Positions 10,808-21,900 of a stretch of 64,000 bases of DNA are shown in pieces. Numbering within the stretch: the first letter of the stretch is position 1; the number at the start of each line of letters is the position of its first letter. The position numbers and the translations under genes were made by a program. This DNA comes from Aurelia coerulea (Eukaryota > Cnidaria > Scyphozoa > Semaeostomeae > Ulmaridae), in the NCBI GenBank assembly GCA_039566865.1, contig CM076947.1, positions 19,345,501 through 19,409,500 of the forward strand. Reading direction: 5' to 3'. Under the pieces are notes generated by a model. It saw nothing but the letters and a program-made list of their open reading frames with translations. It searched no databases and had not been told where the DNA came from.

Positions 10808-11118
10808 GTAAGAACCTTGCCACCAGGCACCAATAGTAGACTAGTAGGCCTAAGTTAGGGTAGGCCTAGCGACTCTTCCGGGGCCTAGGCTATTGTTGTT
10901 GTGCTGATACCTTCCTTCCAAATTGAAAAACAAACTCGTCACATTAAAGCTACATCATTTTGTGTTTCCCTTTCTAACTGTTTGCAGTGAAGGCTATGCT
11001 TGTTATTTTGATTGATATTACTGTTCCTTTCCGTTGGGTTGTTTTGGCCTAACTAAATTGTCGTCTGGATCCTGGAGGTATTTTCAAAAGGGGTCTGTCT
11101 GTAACGTTCAGTGCGTGA

Positions 11119-12199
11119 TATACACTTACCTCACATAAGTATTGCACCACCTAACACAAAATGGCGGCCAAAAGTGTTTTTCAACCAAATCAAAAAAACT
11201 TACATAATAAAAGTATCAGCATTTAAGGGTTTCTCTACCAGGTATTTTGGTCGGAAAATAATTGTTAATTCGTATGCTTTTCATTCATTAATGAATGAAA
11301 CGTTGGTTTGTTGGCTTTTTTGATAAATTAGCAAAAACATTCGGACAACCCTGAACAAGATTTTGGCAGCATAGCTGGAGGAGTAGGCCAAAACAAAACG
11401 AGAAACGGATAGAAAGCTGGGGGCAAAGACAACAAAGTCTTAGTGTTTCAAATTTGGATTCTACAAACTTTATCGCCATGATAAAAGTTTTCCACTTTGA
11501 ATGTGATAAAAGAAGAAATTTCAAATTAGTAACAAGGCTGTCATTCAATGTAACTGAACTTTAATTTCTCTAAGAAGGAGTCACGTTAAAAAAACATGCT
11601 CCAGTCACTTGTTAAATTTCAAAATTACTTTAAAACTAAATTAAAATAAGCGGATTGTTTAAGCACATCAAAATCTATATATTTAAGCGTCAATCACTTG
11701 CCTAAAGTTTTCCAGGAAGCAAAATTAATGTTAATGTGATAAAAGTAATATCAAGGATATTCTTACCTTGGAATGGTTTCTTTCCGTTTTCCCTTTGTGT
11801 TTATCCTTCTGGCATTCCTCACGGAAAACTTTTGTCACAGCGATAAAGTTTGTAGAATCCAAATTTGAAAACACTAAAATGTTGTTGTCTTTGCCCCCAG
11901 ATATCTATCCGTTTCTCATTTTGTTTTGGCCTACTCCTCCAGTTATGCTGCCAAAATCTTGTTCAGTGTTGTCCGAACGTTTTTGCTAATTTGTCAAAGA
12001 AACCAACAAAACCAACGTTTCATTTATTAATGAATGAAAAGCATACGAATTAACTATTATTTTCCTGCCAAAACACCCGGTAGAGAAACCCTTAAATGCT
12101 GCTGCTTTTGTTATGCAAATTTTGTAGATTGAGCTGAACGACACTTTTGGGCGCCATTTTGGGTAAGGTGGTGCAATACTTATGTGAGGTAAGTGTATA
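11119..12199. mobile_element. 1.08-kb long-inverted-repeat MITE
   Basis: The outer ~375 bp on each side (11119-11495 and 11822-12199) are inverted copies, beginning TATACACTTACCTCACATA on both strands, around a ~330-bp loop. Arm divergence is visible but modest. GCGTGA occurs just outside both ends, a possible 6-8-bp target duplication (GTGCGTGA/GGGCGTGA). The arms produce look-alike short frames on both strands that are not genes. Superfamily unknown. Confidence 0.75.
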
Positions 12200-15100
12200 C
12201 GGGCGTGACATGCACAGGCCATACATATACCAGCGTGACATAAATTAGTCCGGTAGGTAGTGGAAGGGAGATTGTCACCAACCAGCGAGGGAGATTCGGG
12301 GGCGTATATTCCAGATCTTGATGTTATTCAGTCATATAAGGGGGCGTTTACAAGACATGGGGGCATTGCCCCAAAAAAGGGGCCAACAGTTTCTCCAGGA
12401 GAAAACGTGCAGACAGCCATTTAGTGGAGTGCAACAACGTAAATCCATACTGGAATTGGTCTCAGCTATCCGCCATGTAACTTCTGCCTACATTTTGAGA
12501 GCAAATTTTTAAGAAAATGTGAATTTTTGTCCACCTGCAGAAGCAGCACCAGGGCCATCAAGAGACAGGCCGGGCCGGGCCCCAGGGGTGGAGGTGGAGA
12601 GGGCGTGCAAAAGTTTTGGAACTGCGCCCCTTTTCTCTCGGATCACGCCCTCCTATCCAAGCCTATCCACTGGTAAAATGATGCCTTTTGATGGAAGCAT
12701 CCGCCTATACACTTCTAAAGCATAATTTTTAGATGGAAAATTTGTTTATCTCATTTGTGAAGACTAAGCTGAGAAGGCCTAGAAACGTTCCTCGAGGAAA
12801 ATTGAAAAAAAAGAAAAAATACATAATGTATTTAACCATATTTTAGCAAACAGAGGAAAATAGTTACTGGAATGGCAAGTCAACGTCAACCCAGTTGTGT
12901 CAAACTTCATATAACACATATTTTTGTAAGAAACCGCTTATGAGAATTTCAACTCCGAGTTTTATCTGGTTTCGTTTTCTTGGTGCGGAAAAAACGTCTG
13001 CCGTCTACTACCGACCATTGAAATTATTAGAAATCTGCTTAACGTCCGCCAACCGGTTATCTAGAGAGGCTTTGCCCTAAATGGTCAGGTTTCGCAACAA
13101 AATTGATTTGAAAATAAGGAAACGCCTTAAGACTGGGCAAATCACGGTAAACATGTTCATTAACTCTTTCTGAAAGCTAAACTTAAATATAACAACTAGC
13201 TTCTTGTTTGTCTTGGTAAATTTTCAGTTCAAACGCAAGCCGGTCTGAACGGCCTAATCTTTGGCATGGCGTCTAATTTGGACGTACCCTTAATTCATAA
13301 GGATGCATTCGCAGTTACCTGGTTGAACTTATCTTGTCGCAGCAAACCTAAGCAGGATTATTAAACTGTGAGTGCCGGAGGAAGGAATAAGGAGGTCTAT
13401 GGGATATTTTTGAAAATGAAGCAAAGGGAGGAGGGGTTTGCAAGAAGAATGAATTGATATGGTTACATTTCAAATTATTGATAGATAAAATGGTGAAATT
13501 GACTACAACGGGAAGTAAGTTCATGAATGAACCTTACACAAATGAAATCAACAACGCAGTAATTGACAAAAAAATCAAGATTTATAATTTTACCATTATC
13601 TTGAGGATTATGACTTTAACCTTATGACTTCTAACAGTGTGGTTGACAGGGGGATCAGTAATGGAAGTCAGAATCAGCAGGCTGACCAATAGGGGCGCAG
13701 GTAGGCCAGTCTGACCACAACCAAAATAAAGCCCCCGGCTTTTACATTCAATGCAAATTTCTGAGATTTTTCTTCAAAAATAACCTTTGGAGGGTTGGAG
13801 TTGCCTGTAAATAAACTTTAGTTGTACTTTATACAAAATCCTGAGGCAACGCGAAGAAAACAAATGTTGGGCTTGGAAAACAACAAGGACATAAAATACT
13901 CTCACCTTTATCCATTTCAGGTAAGTGTTTTAAAAACATCCTTCAGGACAAGGATAGGCGGTACAAAACGAAAACAACAAGACAAAATCTCAGAACTGGC
14001 ATCAGTGAATAATTTTAACGCACTTTCCTGCAAAATCCAGGCCCGAACTCCTTTTGAAACAAAGTTTTTACAGCGCGGTCAGATATGATGAAAAACGTTA
14101 GCTGACCATTTAGGGCGATGCTCCTCTATTAATAGTTCAATTTATAGCCTGGCTGTACGCGGGCGTAGAATAAATCTTTGGAGCTGTCTGTCACATAAAT
14201 GTGGCATACCGTACACCATTTCCAGTATGGACGTAAATCACCCATCAGTTGATCATATCTGAAGGATTTTCATTGCACTCACCCTTGCCCGCATATTTTG
14301 TTATTATGCCCCCAAAATGGGGCTTTTGACAGATACTAGTAAAGCTGCCTATGGATATATATTTTCTGGTCAATTCTATGGTGTAGAATCCAAATTTGCT
14401 GTTTATGTTTCATGTCTGAGATGGTTCAGTAGATTTGGGGGCGTGATTGCGATGTCACCTAATGTTACAAACCGGGGTGGTATTTTCCGGACACGCAGTT
14501 TATCGACGATCGATTTTGATGTGATGGTGCAAAACTCTACATTTTGTTGGAAATTGTTTAACATTTCATGCTACTGATAGGTTGAATTTTTAACGTTGAT
14601 TTGTGTAGTTTTCATTGGCATCACTCTGCTTTCCTTGCATTTCTGACAAGTTGAATATTGTTAACCATGTTATCGCCAGAAGCAAAAGAGTGGACAACGT
14701 AATTTTGAATGGTCAGGGGAGTGTCAGGGGAGCACTGCTGTTTGTTTATCATCGGTTAACAGCTAGCAGGAGCTTGTTTTAAAAACTCAAGATTGTGAAA
14801 GATCAAATAAGAGATGGAGAACATTGAAATAAGGTACAAGTTTGCTTTCAAAGACAAAGTAAAACGTGTTGGTACAAAAATTCTCCGAATAAGGTGAACA
14901 ATAGAAAATTGTCACAGAATTGTGATAGTTTCCACTTTGACAGTGTTAAAGATGAGATGAACATAACTATTCCAAGACAAAGAAAAATTCTGTTTGTTTG
15001 AAACTTTTGCTGGAGATGCTGTTTGGTAAAAATACTGTTGCAAATGGTCAGAAATTCTATGTTAGCAACGGCAACATGAGATCGGGAGAAAGAGTTCTAA

Positions 15101-15261
15101 TCTTGTTTACTTTAAACAAATAGAATGAGTTGCGCTCGTGACATCATTAATTCATCACAATCTTGAACTGGCAGCTAATGTGAGACAGAATTTAGTATAA
15201 TCCATTAATATTTAATCGTTCTTCGTGTGGTTGTATACAGTTCAACATTGCGCGTCTTTAT
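12200..15261. other. Unassigned 3-kb stretch
   Basis: No gene is supported. Near 12905-12950 is a word (TTTTTGTAAGAAACCGCTTA) that recurs near 32398 and 33497 and marks a dispersed repeat. At 13919-13925 a TTTCAG|GTAAGT word could serve as acceptor or donor, but no exon can be built around it. Confidence 0.4.
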
Positions 15262-15400
15262 TTATAGGCCATGGGGTAGTCATTGTTTTTTCCTCCCCAC
15301 GGTATCTTACCTGTGGTGTTCTATTGTGATTAGAAAGGTATAGTATGTAAGACTTGTTGTAAAATTTTATATTTGAATAAAAAGAATAGAAAATAAATTG
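15262..15400 (+). mobile_element. Solo LINE 3' end
   Basis: CCATGGGGTAGTCATTG, GTATGTAAGACTTG and TTGTAAAATTTTATATT, in that order, match the 3' untranslated end of the LINE at 50170-51795. The match closes in an A-rich tail (GAATAAAAAGAATAGAAAAT). It is a severely 5'-truncated copy of the same family, with no coding part left. Confidence 0.7.
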
Positions 15401-15763
15401 AAAAAAGCCAAAGTGTGTATCCTCAAAAATGTTCCTGGTAGCTTCACATGCTGCGCTCTCATTTTAATACCCTGAGAAATATTTGATATACCATTTGAGG
15501 GGGATCTCTCAGGGATAATGCCCAACCCTTTTTGAGAGCTAATCCGTGCCTGCTTTTTCTCCGTGGATACTTAATATCTCTGAGCTCTGTTTAGAAATAA
15601 AAGTTAAAGGGGAAGTTCAATAAATCTTCAAATTCTCTCATTTTGCTTATTTTGGAATAAGGTAAACAGAAAGTTACTGTAGGTATCCATTAGTTAAAAG
15701 CATTCTTGTGATTTCTAACCTCCATCTTTGAATTTAGGCAAACAGAATGTTCTCTTGGGAAAA

Positions 15764-15863
15764 ATGGCTACAACAAACATAGAAAAGAGTGCAACTACAA
15801 ATATTGATGTTCATGGAGGAACTGTAGCAATTGGAAAAGGAGCAAAGATTGTAATGCCTCAAA
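15764..15863 (+). CDS. Orphan initiator exon (33 codons)
   Basis: This is a clean first coding exon: acceptor GAATTTAG near 15736, ATG in context AAAAATGG, 33 codons, then a strong donor CAAA|GTAAGTG at 15863/15864, phase 1. The peptide begins MATTNIEKSATTNIDVHGG and continues TVAIGKGAKIVMPQ. It is too short to classify. No following exon is recognisable before the large transposon that begins 1.9 kb downstream, so the gene may be cut, have long introns, or be dead. Confidence rests on splice signals and Kozak context only. Confidence 0.45.
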
Positions 15864-17616
15864 GTAAGTGATTATTGTATGTAATGATGTGTGAATTAGT
15901 TGTTTTATTTCAGGATTGTGGTCAGTGTTTGTCTGAGTTAAGCAAAGATTCAATCAACTGCATACATTTAATGGGAAACATACAGGTCTGTTTCTAGTAG
16001 TCGGTTTCTTGAATTCAAACATTTAAAGTAATTTTTGCTCCCAAAAGTGTATGAGTTTATTTAAGACAGGCTTTCTACATGTAAAATTAATGTATTTCTG
16101 TCAAAAAGGCTTCAAAATTCCAGGGATACTCCCAGTTATGGCCGGGCGAGCTATGGCCTAACAAGGGGAAGAGGACCAGAGCAAAATCTTAAAGAAATAC
16201 CGTCAATTGTTTGTAATTTTTTATAAAAACCCTCCAATGGTCATTTTTGGACTATAATTGGGTCAGTTGGTAACATCCAGAAATTAAAATTTTGTAGAAA
16301 GTTTGATCAGGTCCAAACGTAAATATTTTTTTAATTCTTTACAAGTTTGTTAGTTACCTGATCAGGGCATGAAAAATGGCATGAAAAGACTGGTTGCATA
16401 TTTCATAGCCCTTCAGTACATGGTCATAACAAGGTCATAATCCCCTCTACAAGGCTAAAACTTGGCCTGTACAAGGCCAAGTTTAGCCTTGTTTTTTTGT
16501 ACAGGTACCTGATCGTAAATTTCCTGCAAGCATAGAAGAATTAGAACGTTCAGCTTTCTTGAAAAGAAGTCAAGTTTCAAAGGTTCCAAATGTTTGTTTT
16601 TGAAATCCCAATGTCCGTAGTGTTTGTCAAATATTGGATCTGAAATAGATTTGAACCCAAACGCAGAGAACACTATGATTGGGTTCAGTTAATGTTGATT
16701 TCTTTACTGATGAACTGATCTCATATTTGTTGTTGTATGACTGGTAGATGAGAAGCAATCCAGATCAGTTAATTTTGCTTAAATTCATACATTACCCTTT
16801 CATTTTTTACCAACAAATGAGCATCAGAACATGAATGAACAGGGTATATTTTGAAAAATTTCCTGCAGGACGTTATGCATGAAAAAATTCCTGTGACCGC
16901 TCGGTCGCATAGTCGGGTGGGTTTTCATGCCCTGTACCTGATATTAGATTATCTAGGAATACCAATCTCAGAATCGTCTTACTCTTTTTGCAACTGTAAT
17001 ATAGCTTGGCAAATATGTGCAAGAACCATAAATTACAAGGCAAGTTTCTACTAAAACACCGAAATTTTCATGCGAAATTAAGAAACTTTCAGTACTATTA
17101 AGTGCTGATCCAAGTGTCTATGAAAATTAAAACATGTAAATGTAGTTGTTTTTAAAATGATATGCATATAGGATGACATCCTATATACTGTACTACATGA
17201 CATACATATTCTATACTACATGAAATATAGACATTGCCCTGGTGTCCCAAGCAAGTACTCCTGTTTAGAAATCACCAACATTTATTATAAGACCGATCTT
17301 CAAATGTCTTTTTTTCTTGGAAAGTAGATCGAAGCCCGATTTATTTTTCCAGGCATAGTGGATCTTTTGATTGGTTTTGAAATTTAATTTTGATCTTTTT
17401 CGGGCTGCCTGATTTTGAAGCATACTGCAAAAAGCACTGATGGTTACCTGAGTAATTCATTTTTGTATATTAAGCCTCTATATAAATGTCAGAATGAAGG
17501 ATAAACTACTATTGTATACTTGAACGATAATGAAAAATTGATGTAATGGCTCTCCGGCAAGATTAACGATGTTGCTTAAAGATTATATCTTAGAATGAGG
17601 TTTTTCAATGCGTTAT
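15864..17616. other. Unassigned sequence
   Basis: This would be the intron or downstream region of the orphan exon. Near 16435-16510 there is a cluster of AAGGCTAAACTTGGCC-type words forming a small imperfect palindrome. No exon, RNA or TIR could be supported. Confidence 0.35.
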
Positions 17617-17620
17617 TTAA

Positions 17621-17789
17621 AGACCCTCTGCTAACCAAGAGGCTTTGCGAGCATTCTTTGCTGTGCAACTACAGATGGCACGTGCGAGGTATGCGAGGTA
17701 TGTCCGTCGCAAAGGACCCTTTGAAATTGGATAAAGGGAAATATCAACTCTTGGACTCTATGCTTTTGTCTACGCTAAAAACCCATTAA
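17621..17789 (+). mobile_element. TTAA MITE, left half
   Basis: Preceded by TTAA (17617-17620) and beginning AGACCCTCTGCTAACC, it matches the full copy at 47492-47783 through GGCACGTGCGAGGTATGCG and GTCTACGCTAAAAACCCAT. The match stops exactly where the 7.84-kb transposon begins. The transposon therefore either inserted into this MITE or lies at its truncation point; the right half is not found beyond 25637. Confidence 0.7.
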
Positions 17790-18752
17790 CAAGAGCACAT
17801 TTTGTAATAGACCAACCAGCGGGTTTGTTGACATAAAATCATTGGCCAATCAGCTGCCTCCATTTCCAGCTTGAATTTTCAAGGTTGCATCCCAAAACAC
17901 AGTTGCTGTGGAGAAAAACCTTCCCCCCAACTTTTGCCCGGGAAAAAAATTTACGTTTTGGTACAAAGTAGATCTTTCAAGATTAGTTTCTCGAGTATTT
18001 TTTTGATACAAATCTCCGAGCCCTAAGCAGAGAGGCTTACCGTTTGTAAAATATCTGCTATAAAACATCGCCTATTTCCACTTCCGCCATGCCTCCAAGG
18101 ATGCCTAGGCCCATTCTGCACGCCCCCCAAAACTTTGCCCACCATTAAAATGTCCTTTCTCAGACAGGAAAACCTTTTTAGATTTAAGTTCCTAGATATC
18201 TTGCTCAAACAAACCATCGGCCCATAGATTGAGAAGATTGTATTTTCTAAAGAAATCGAGCCTTATTGATCGCCTATCCCCACCCCCACCCTACCGCACG
18301 GGATGCCTAGGCCCTTCCCTGAACCTCCACTGATTTTGCCTGCGACGAGAATTTCCTTTGCCGTAAGAGGAATATTTTTCAGACTTAAGCTTTCCGATAC
18401 TTTTCTGAAATACAGCTCCACGCCCTAAGCTGGGAAGATTTAAGTTTTTGCTAAAACGATGATTTTACCCACCCCCCCCCCCCCCCCCCCCTCCCACCCG
18501 CCATACAGTCTGCGCTGCACTGAAGGCCTAGGCCCATTTTAGACCTACCCTAATTTTGCCGGTGGCAGGAATTTTCTTCTTCGCACGGGGAAGCCTTGAC
18601 AGATTTAAGCTTACCGAGATTTTTCTGAACTACAGCTATGCGCCCTAAGTTGGGGGGAATGTGTCGTCTCTAAAATCGGGGATGGAAAATCACCCTCTCC
18701 CCTTCCACCCAAAAAATTTTGTGCGGAACGTCTAGGCCCCGTTTTGTTGATG
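17790..18752 (+). repeat. Left TIR with ~4 internal monomers
   Basis: The arm is a degenerate tandem array of about four units of roughly 170-190 bp. Recognisable marks recur in order: CCTAGGCCC, TTTTGCC, AGATTTAAG or AGACTTAAG, a TTTTCTGAA-ACAG block, and GCCCTAAGC or a near variant. A C-run of over 20 bases sits at ~18474. Repeated subterminal words of this kind often bind the transposase; that role here is inference. Confidence 0.75.
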
Positions 18753-18968
18753 GAAGGAAAGAAATATTCTTTGCGTTGTTCCAGGAGAATTATTTGTTAT
18801 GAGAAGTTGATTAAATCTTTGCATGATCTTTGTTGATCCCTTTTCGGAGCATTTGACGGTCCATCAAGTTTAAATTTCCCGCTGTTGTTGAGGGAGAAAC
18901 GAAAGAAGGACAACGACTTTTCAGGAACAACAACTTTCAAAATCAGAACGAGATTCAACAGCACGGAT

Positions 18969-21900
18969 TCATTTCATTGGGACGTTTGGGCGCTGCCAGC
19001 TCCAGATTTGCTGAATTAGTGCTTCAACACGCCCAGATTCAGCCACAACAATATTTTGTTCGTCTTCAAACAAGTCTTCTTCCTCTAACTCTGTGCCTCT
19101 AACTTCGTCGTCGAACTCATGGCTCTGATCAAGCTGAAACACAGCCTCAGTTGCTTTTGTTGCCAACGTCTTCATCTCAATCGACACAACATGAAGGCAC
19201 TTTGGGCAACTACTGATGTTGGGAATCAAACAGACAGTGTGATACGAGTGACCACAACCACGAAAGACTCTCCACATTGGGCTTTCTTTGCTCTTGCACT
19301 CTTCTTTCATGTCACATTTCCTGAAGGTATTAGCAGTATTAGGGTGAAAAGAAAGCATTGAAAGATCAAAGAGGAAAAAGATTGCAGAGGTGCCAGTGCC
19401 AGGTAACTTAACAATCTAATAATGTTCATACAAACTTTGATTTTCTCAAAATCTTAGATAGAGATTCATCAATCAACCAACCAGTCTTTGTTATTCAAGC
19501 AAGCATGGAAAAAGCACGCACTTACCATGCAAAAAAACACAGACATTATTTGCGTACACCCCTCCCCCTTCTCCCCTCTGTGAATATCAATTTTGTATGC
19601 ATTCATCTCATGTTGTGGTTTATGAATTTTTAGTATATCTAGCAAGAATTGCTGCAAGGCTATGAAAACTGTAACTTGTAAGCTGAATTTTGGTAGACTT
19701 GACTTGACCCCTGATATCCTCACATCCATTTTCTGCCCACAAAACAAAAATTAAGGGTTTTACTGATCTAAAAAAGTCTCTCATGAAGGAATAACTCAGC
19801 CACTTTGTTGACAACCTTTGAAATGACATGTTAGCGTGACAGCAGTTGTTAGCAGATGTGCAAGCATTGATGTTCTCATTTATCCATCAAGATATGATCA
19901 CTGAACCAAATGTCACAATGTTGCAAGATTCACACAAAAACACCTTAAGCTTAGCTGCAAAGTTGATATACAGTATATTCACTTTTTGTCATCCAATTTT
20001 TTTGGTGACTTTGTTGTAGAGTTAAACATACAGCCCATCACAAAGAAACTTTAATACTCTTTGAGGTGTGAAGAAACCTTCAAAGCAAAATTAAAATATT
20101 TCATGGCCAAATCGTCTCTGAACTTTTATTTTTGAGAAATATTTGGCTATTCACTATAATTCTATGTTTTGAGCCCAATGAAGCTCATTTCCTCACTAAA
20201 AATGGTACTGTCTGTCAAGGAACAAATACATTGTGGCAGTACAAACAGCAATCATAATTCATGCAACTTTTTGTGCTAAAAAGAGGAGAATTTAATTGTG
20301 AAATTAAGAAAATTTTAGTCCTATTGGCTAGTCCAAGTTTCTTTCAATGGAAAAAGGACATTAGGAAGCATGGAAGCTGTAATAATCATCAGCATAGCAT
20401 TGCTGATAAATGAATAAAAACACTTCAGAAAATCTTAGCAAGGTGATCGCTTGTTCAGTCATAAGGTATCAAGTCTGTGTCTCATTTACAGTATCTCCTT
20501 TCTTAAATGCTTGCAGGTCTGGTTTTGATCAAAGTGCAAATTTTAAATTTTCTTTGCAACCATAGTTGCAAGAATGCTGGAAATGTATCACAATTTACTA
20601 CTTTCGTTACCAGGTTCAGATTACTATTTATTTAGATTAAGATTTTGATAAAGATCAAGTTTGACAAATGAGTTTTGCAGATTGCATTTCACATTTTTCT
20701 ATCTGCTGATCTTTTGACATCCACTTCAACAAAATATATCTTACCTTAAAGGATCTGGTGCATACTTGTGAGAGAGAAAGCCTAAAGGGAGAACATCATT
20801 TGTGACTGTGGTGTCCTTTCCAAAGACAGTTGGTAAAATCCACTTGGTGATCCGTTGATCAGGCTTTGGGACTCGCACCAATTTTGCTTGATTTGGGGAT
20901 TCAATTATCTGTTCAAATTTGTGAATCAAAAATTCAGCTGATTTCAGTTTCAGAATGTTGACACTCTTACTGCTAAAATTGGTCTTGCATGGTGGCACAA
21001 ATGAAGACTGAAAGTTATGCAATTCATGTTTCCTTGCATCTATCTCCCTGGCAGCCTGTTTGATCATTTCTTCATTGTCTGTTATTCTGGTGTTGGCACG
21101 AAGGACAGAATGGAAGTTCTCCACTGGATACTCGTCAAAAGCATTGAGGGATTGACAGATTACATTGGCAAGAGGATGTTCAATGCTCTTCCAATATTCC
21201 ATATTGGAGAGAGCGATCAAAAGAGCCTTATCATAATGCCTCCTTCTGAACATCATGAACATGATCCAACAGCGAAACATGGAATCATAAAAAAGATCTG
21301 CCTTATTAGCTTTAAAGATCACTGAGTAGATGCTCAAGGTGAGTGGGACATAGATGTCAAGAAGATTCAACAATGTGAGGAACTGAACATCCTTGGAACC
21401 TGCAAACGCAGACAATATCGCATCTCTGACAAGCAACCACCCACCATACAAAACCTCCAAAAGCAAAGAGATCCTCCAAGGCTGTGGTTTCTTTGCAAGT
21501 ACCCTCTTGCTGCCAAATACAAAGGCATACAAATCCTTGAAGAAAGGATGAAACTTCAGCACAACATTCTCACGAGCATTTAGAGATATGTGTAAGGGGC
21601 CAATGAATGGAATGAGGTTGTAAATACCCTGATCATAGACAACTTGGCGAACAAAGAACTGACATGGCCAATCTCCAATGAGTGGTACAAGAAATTTATT
21701 AATATAGATAGACAAACCATTCTCAAGCAGAAATTCAATTGCAGAGCGGAAGCTATCAACAGATTTCAAAGGAAGCTTGATGCAGTCTGCAAGTTTACAG
21801 TCCTCCATTGACCTCATAGTTTGCAGTTCTTGGATCTCCTGCTTTTGATAATCATGTATCAGCAATCTATTTCTTTGGGATTCAGGGTCAAAAAATTTTG

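Noticed and set aside
17850..18217. Frames of 64 and 72 codons repeated identically at 25206-25573
   Set aside because: These are the two TIR arms read in opposite directions. The identity reflects the inverted repeat, and the frames cross monomer boundaries without codon-like content.
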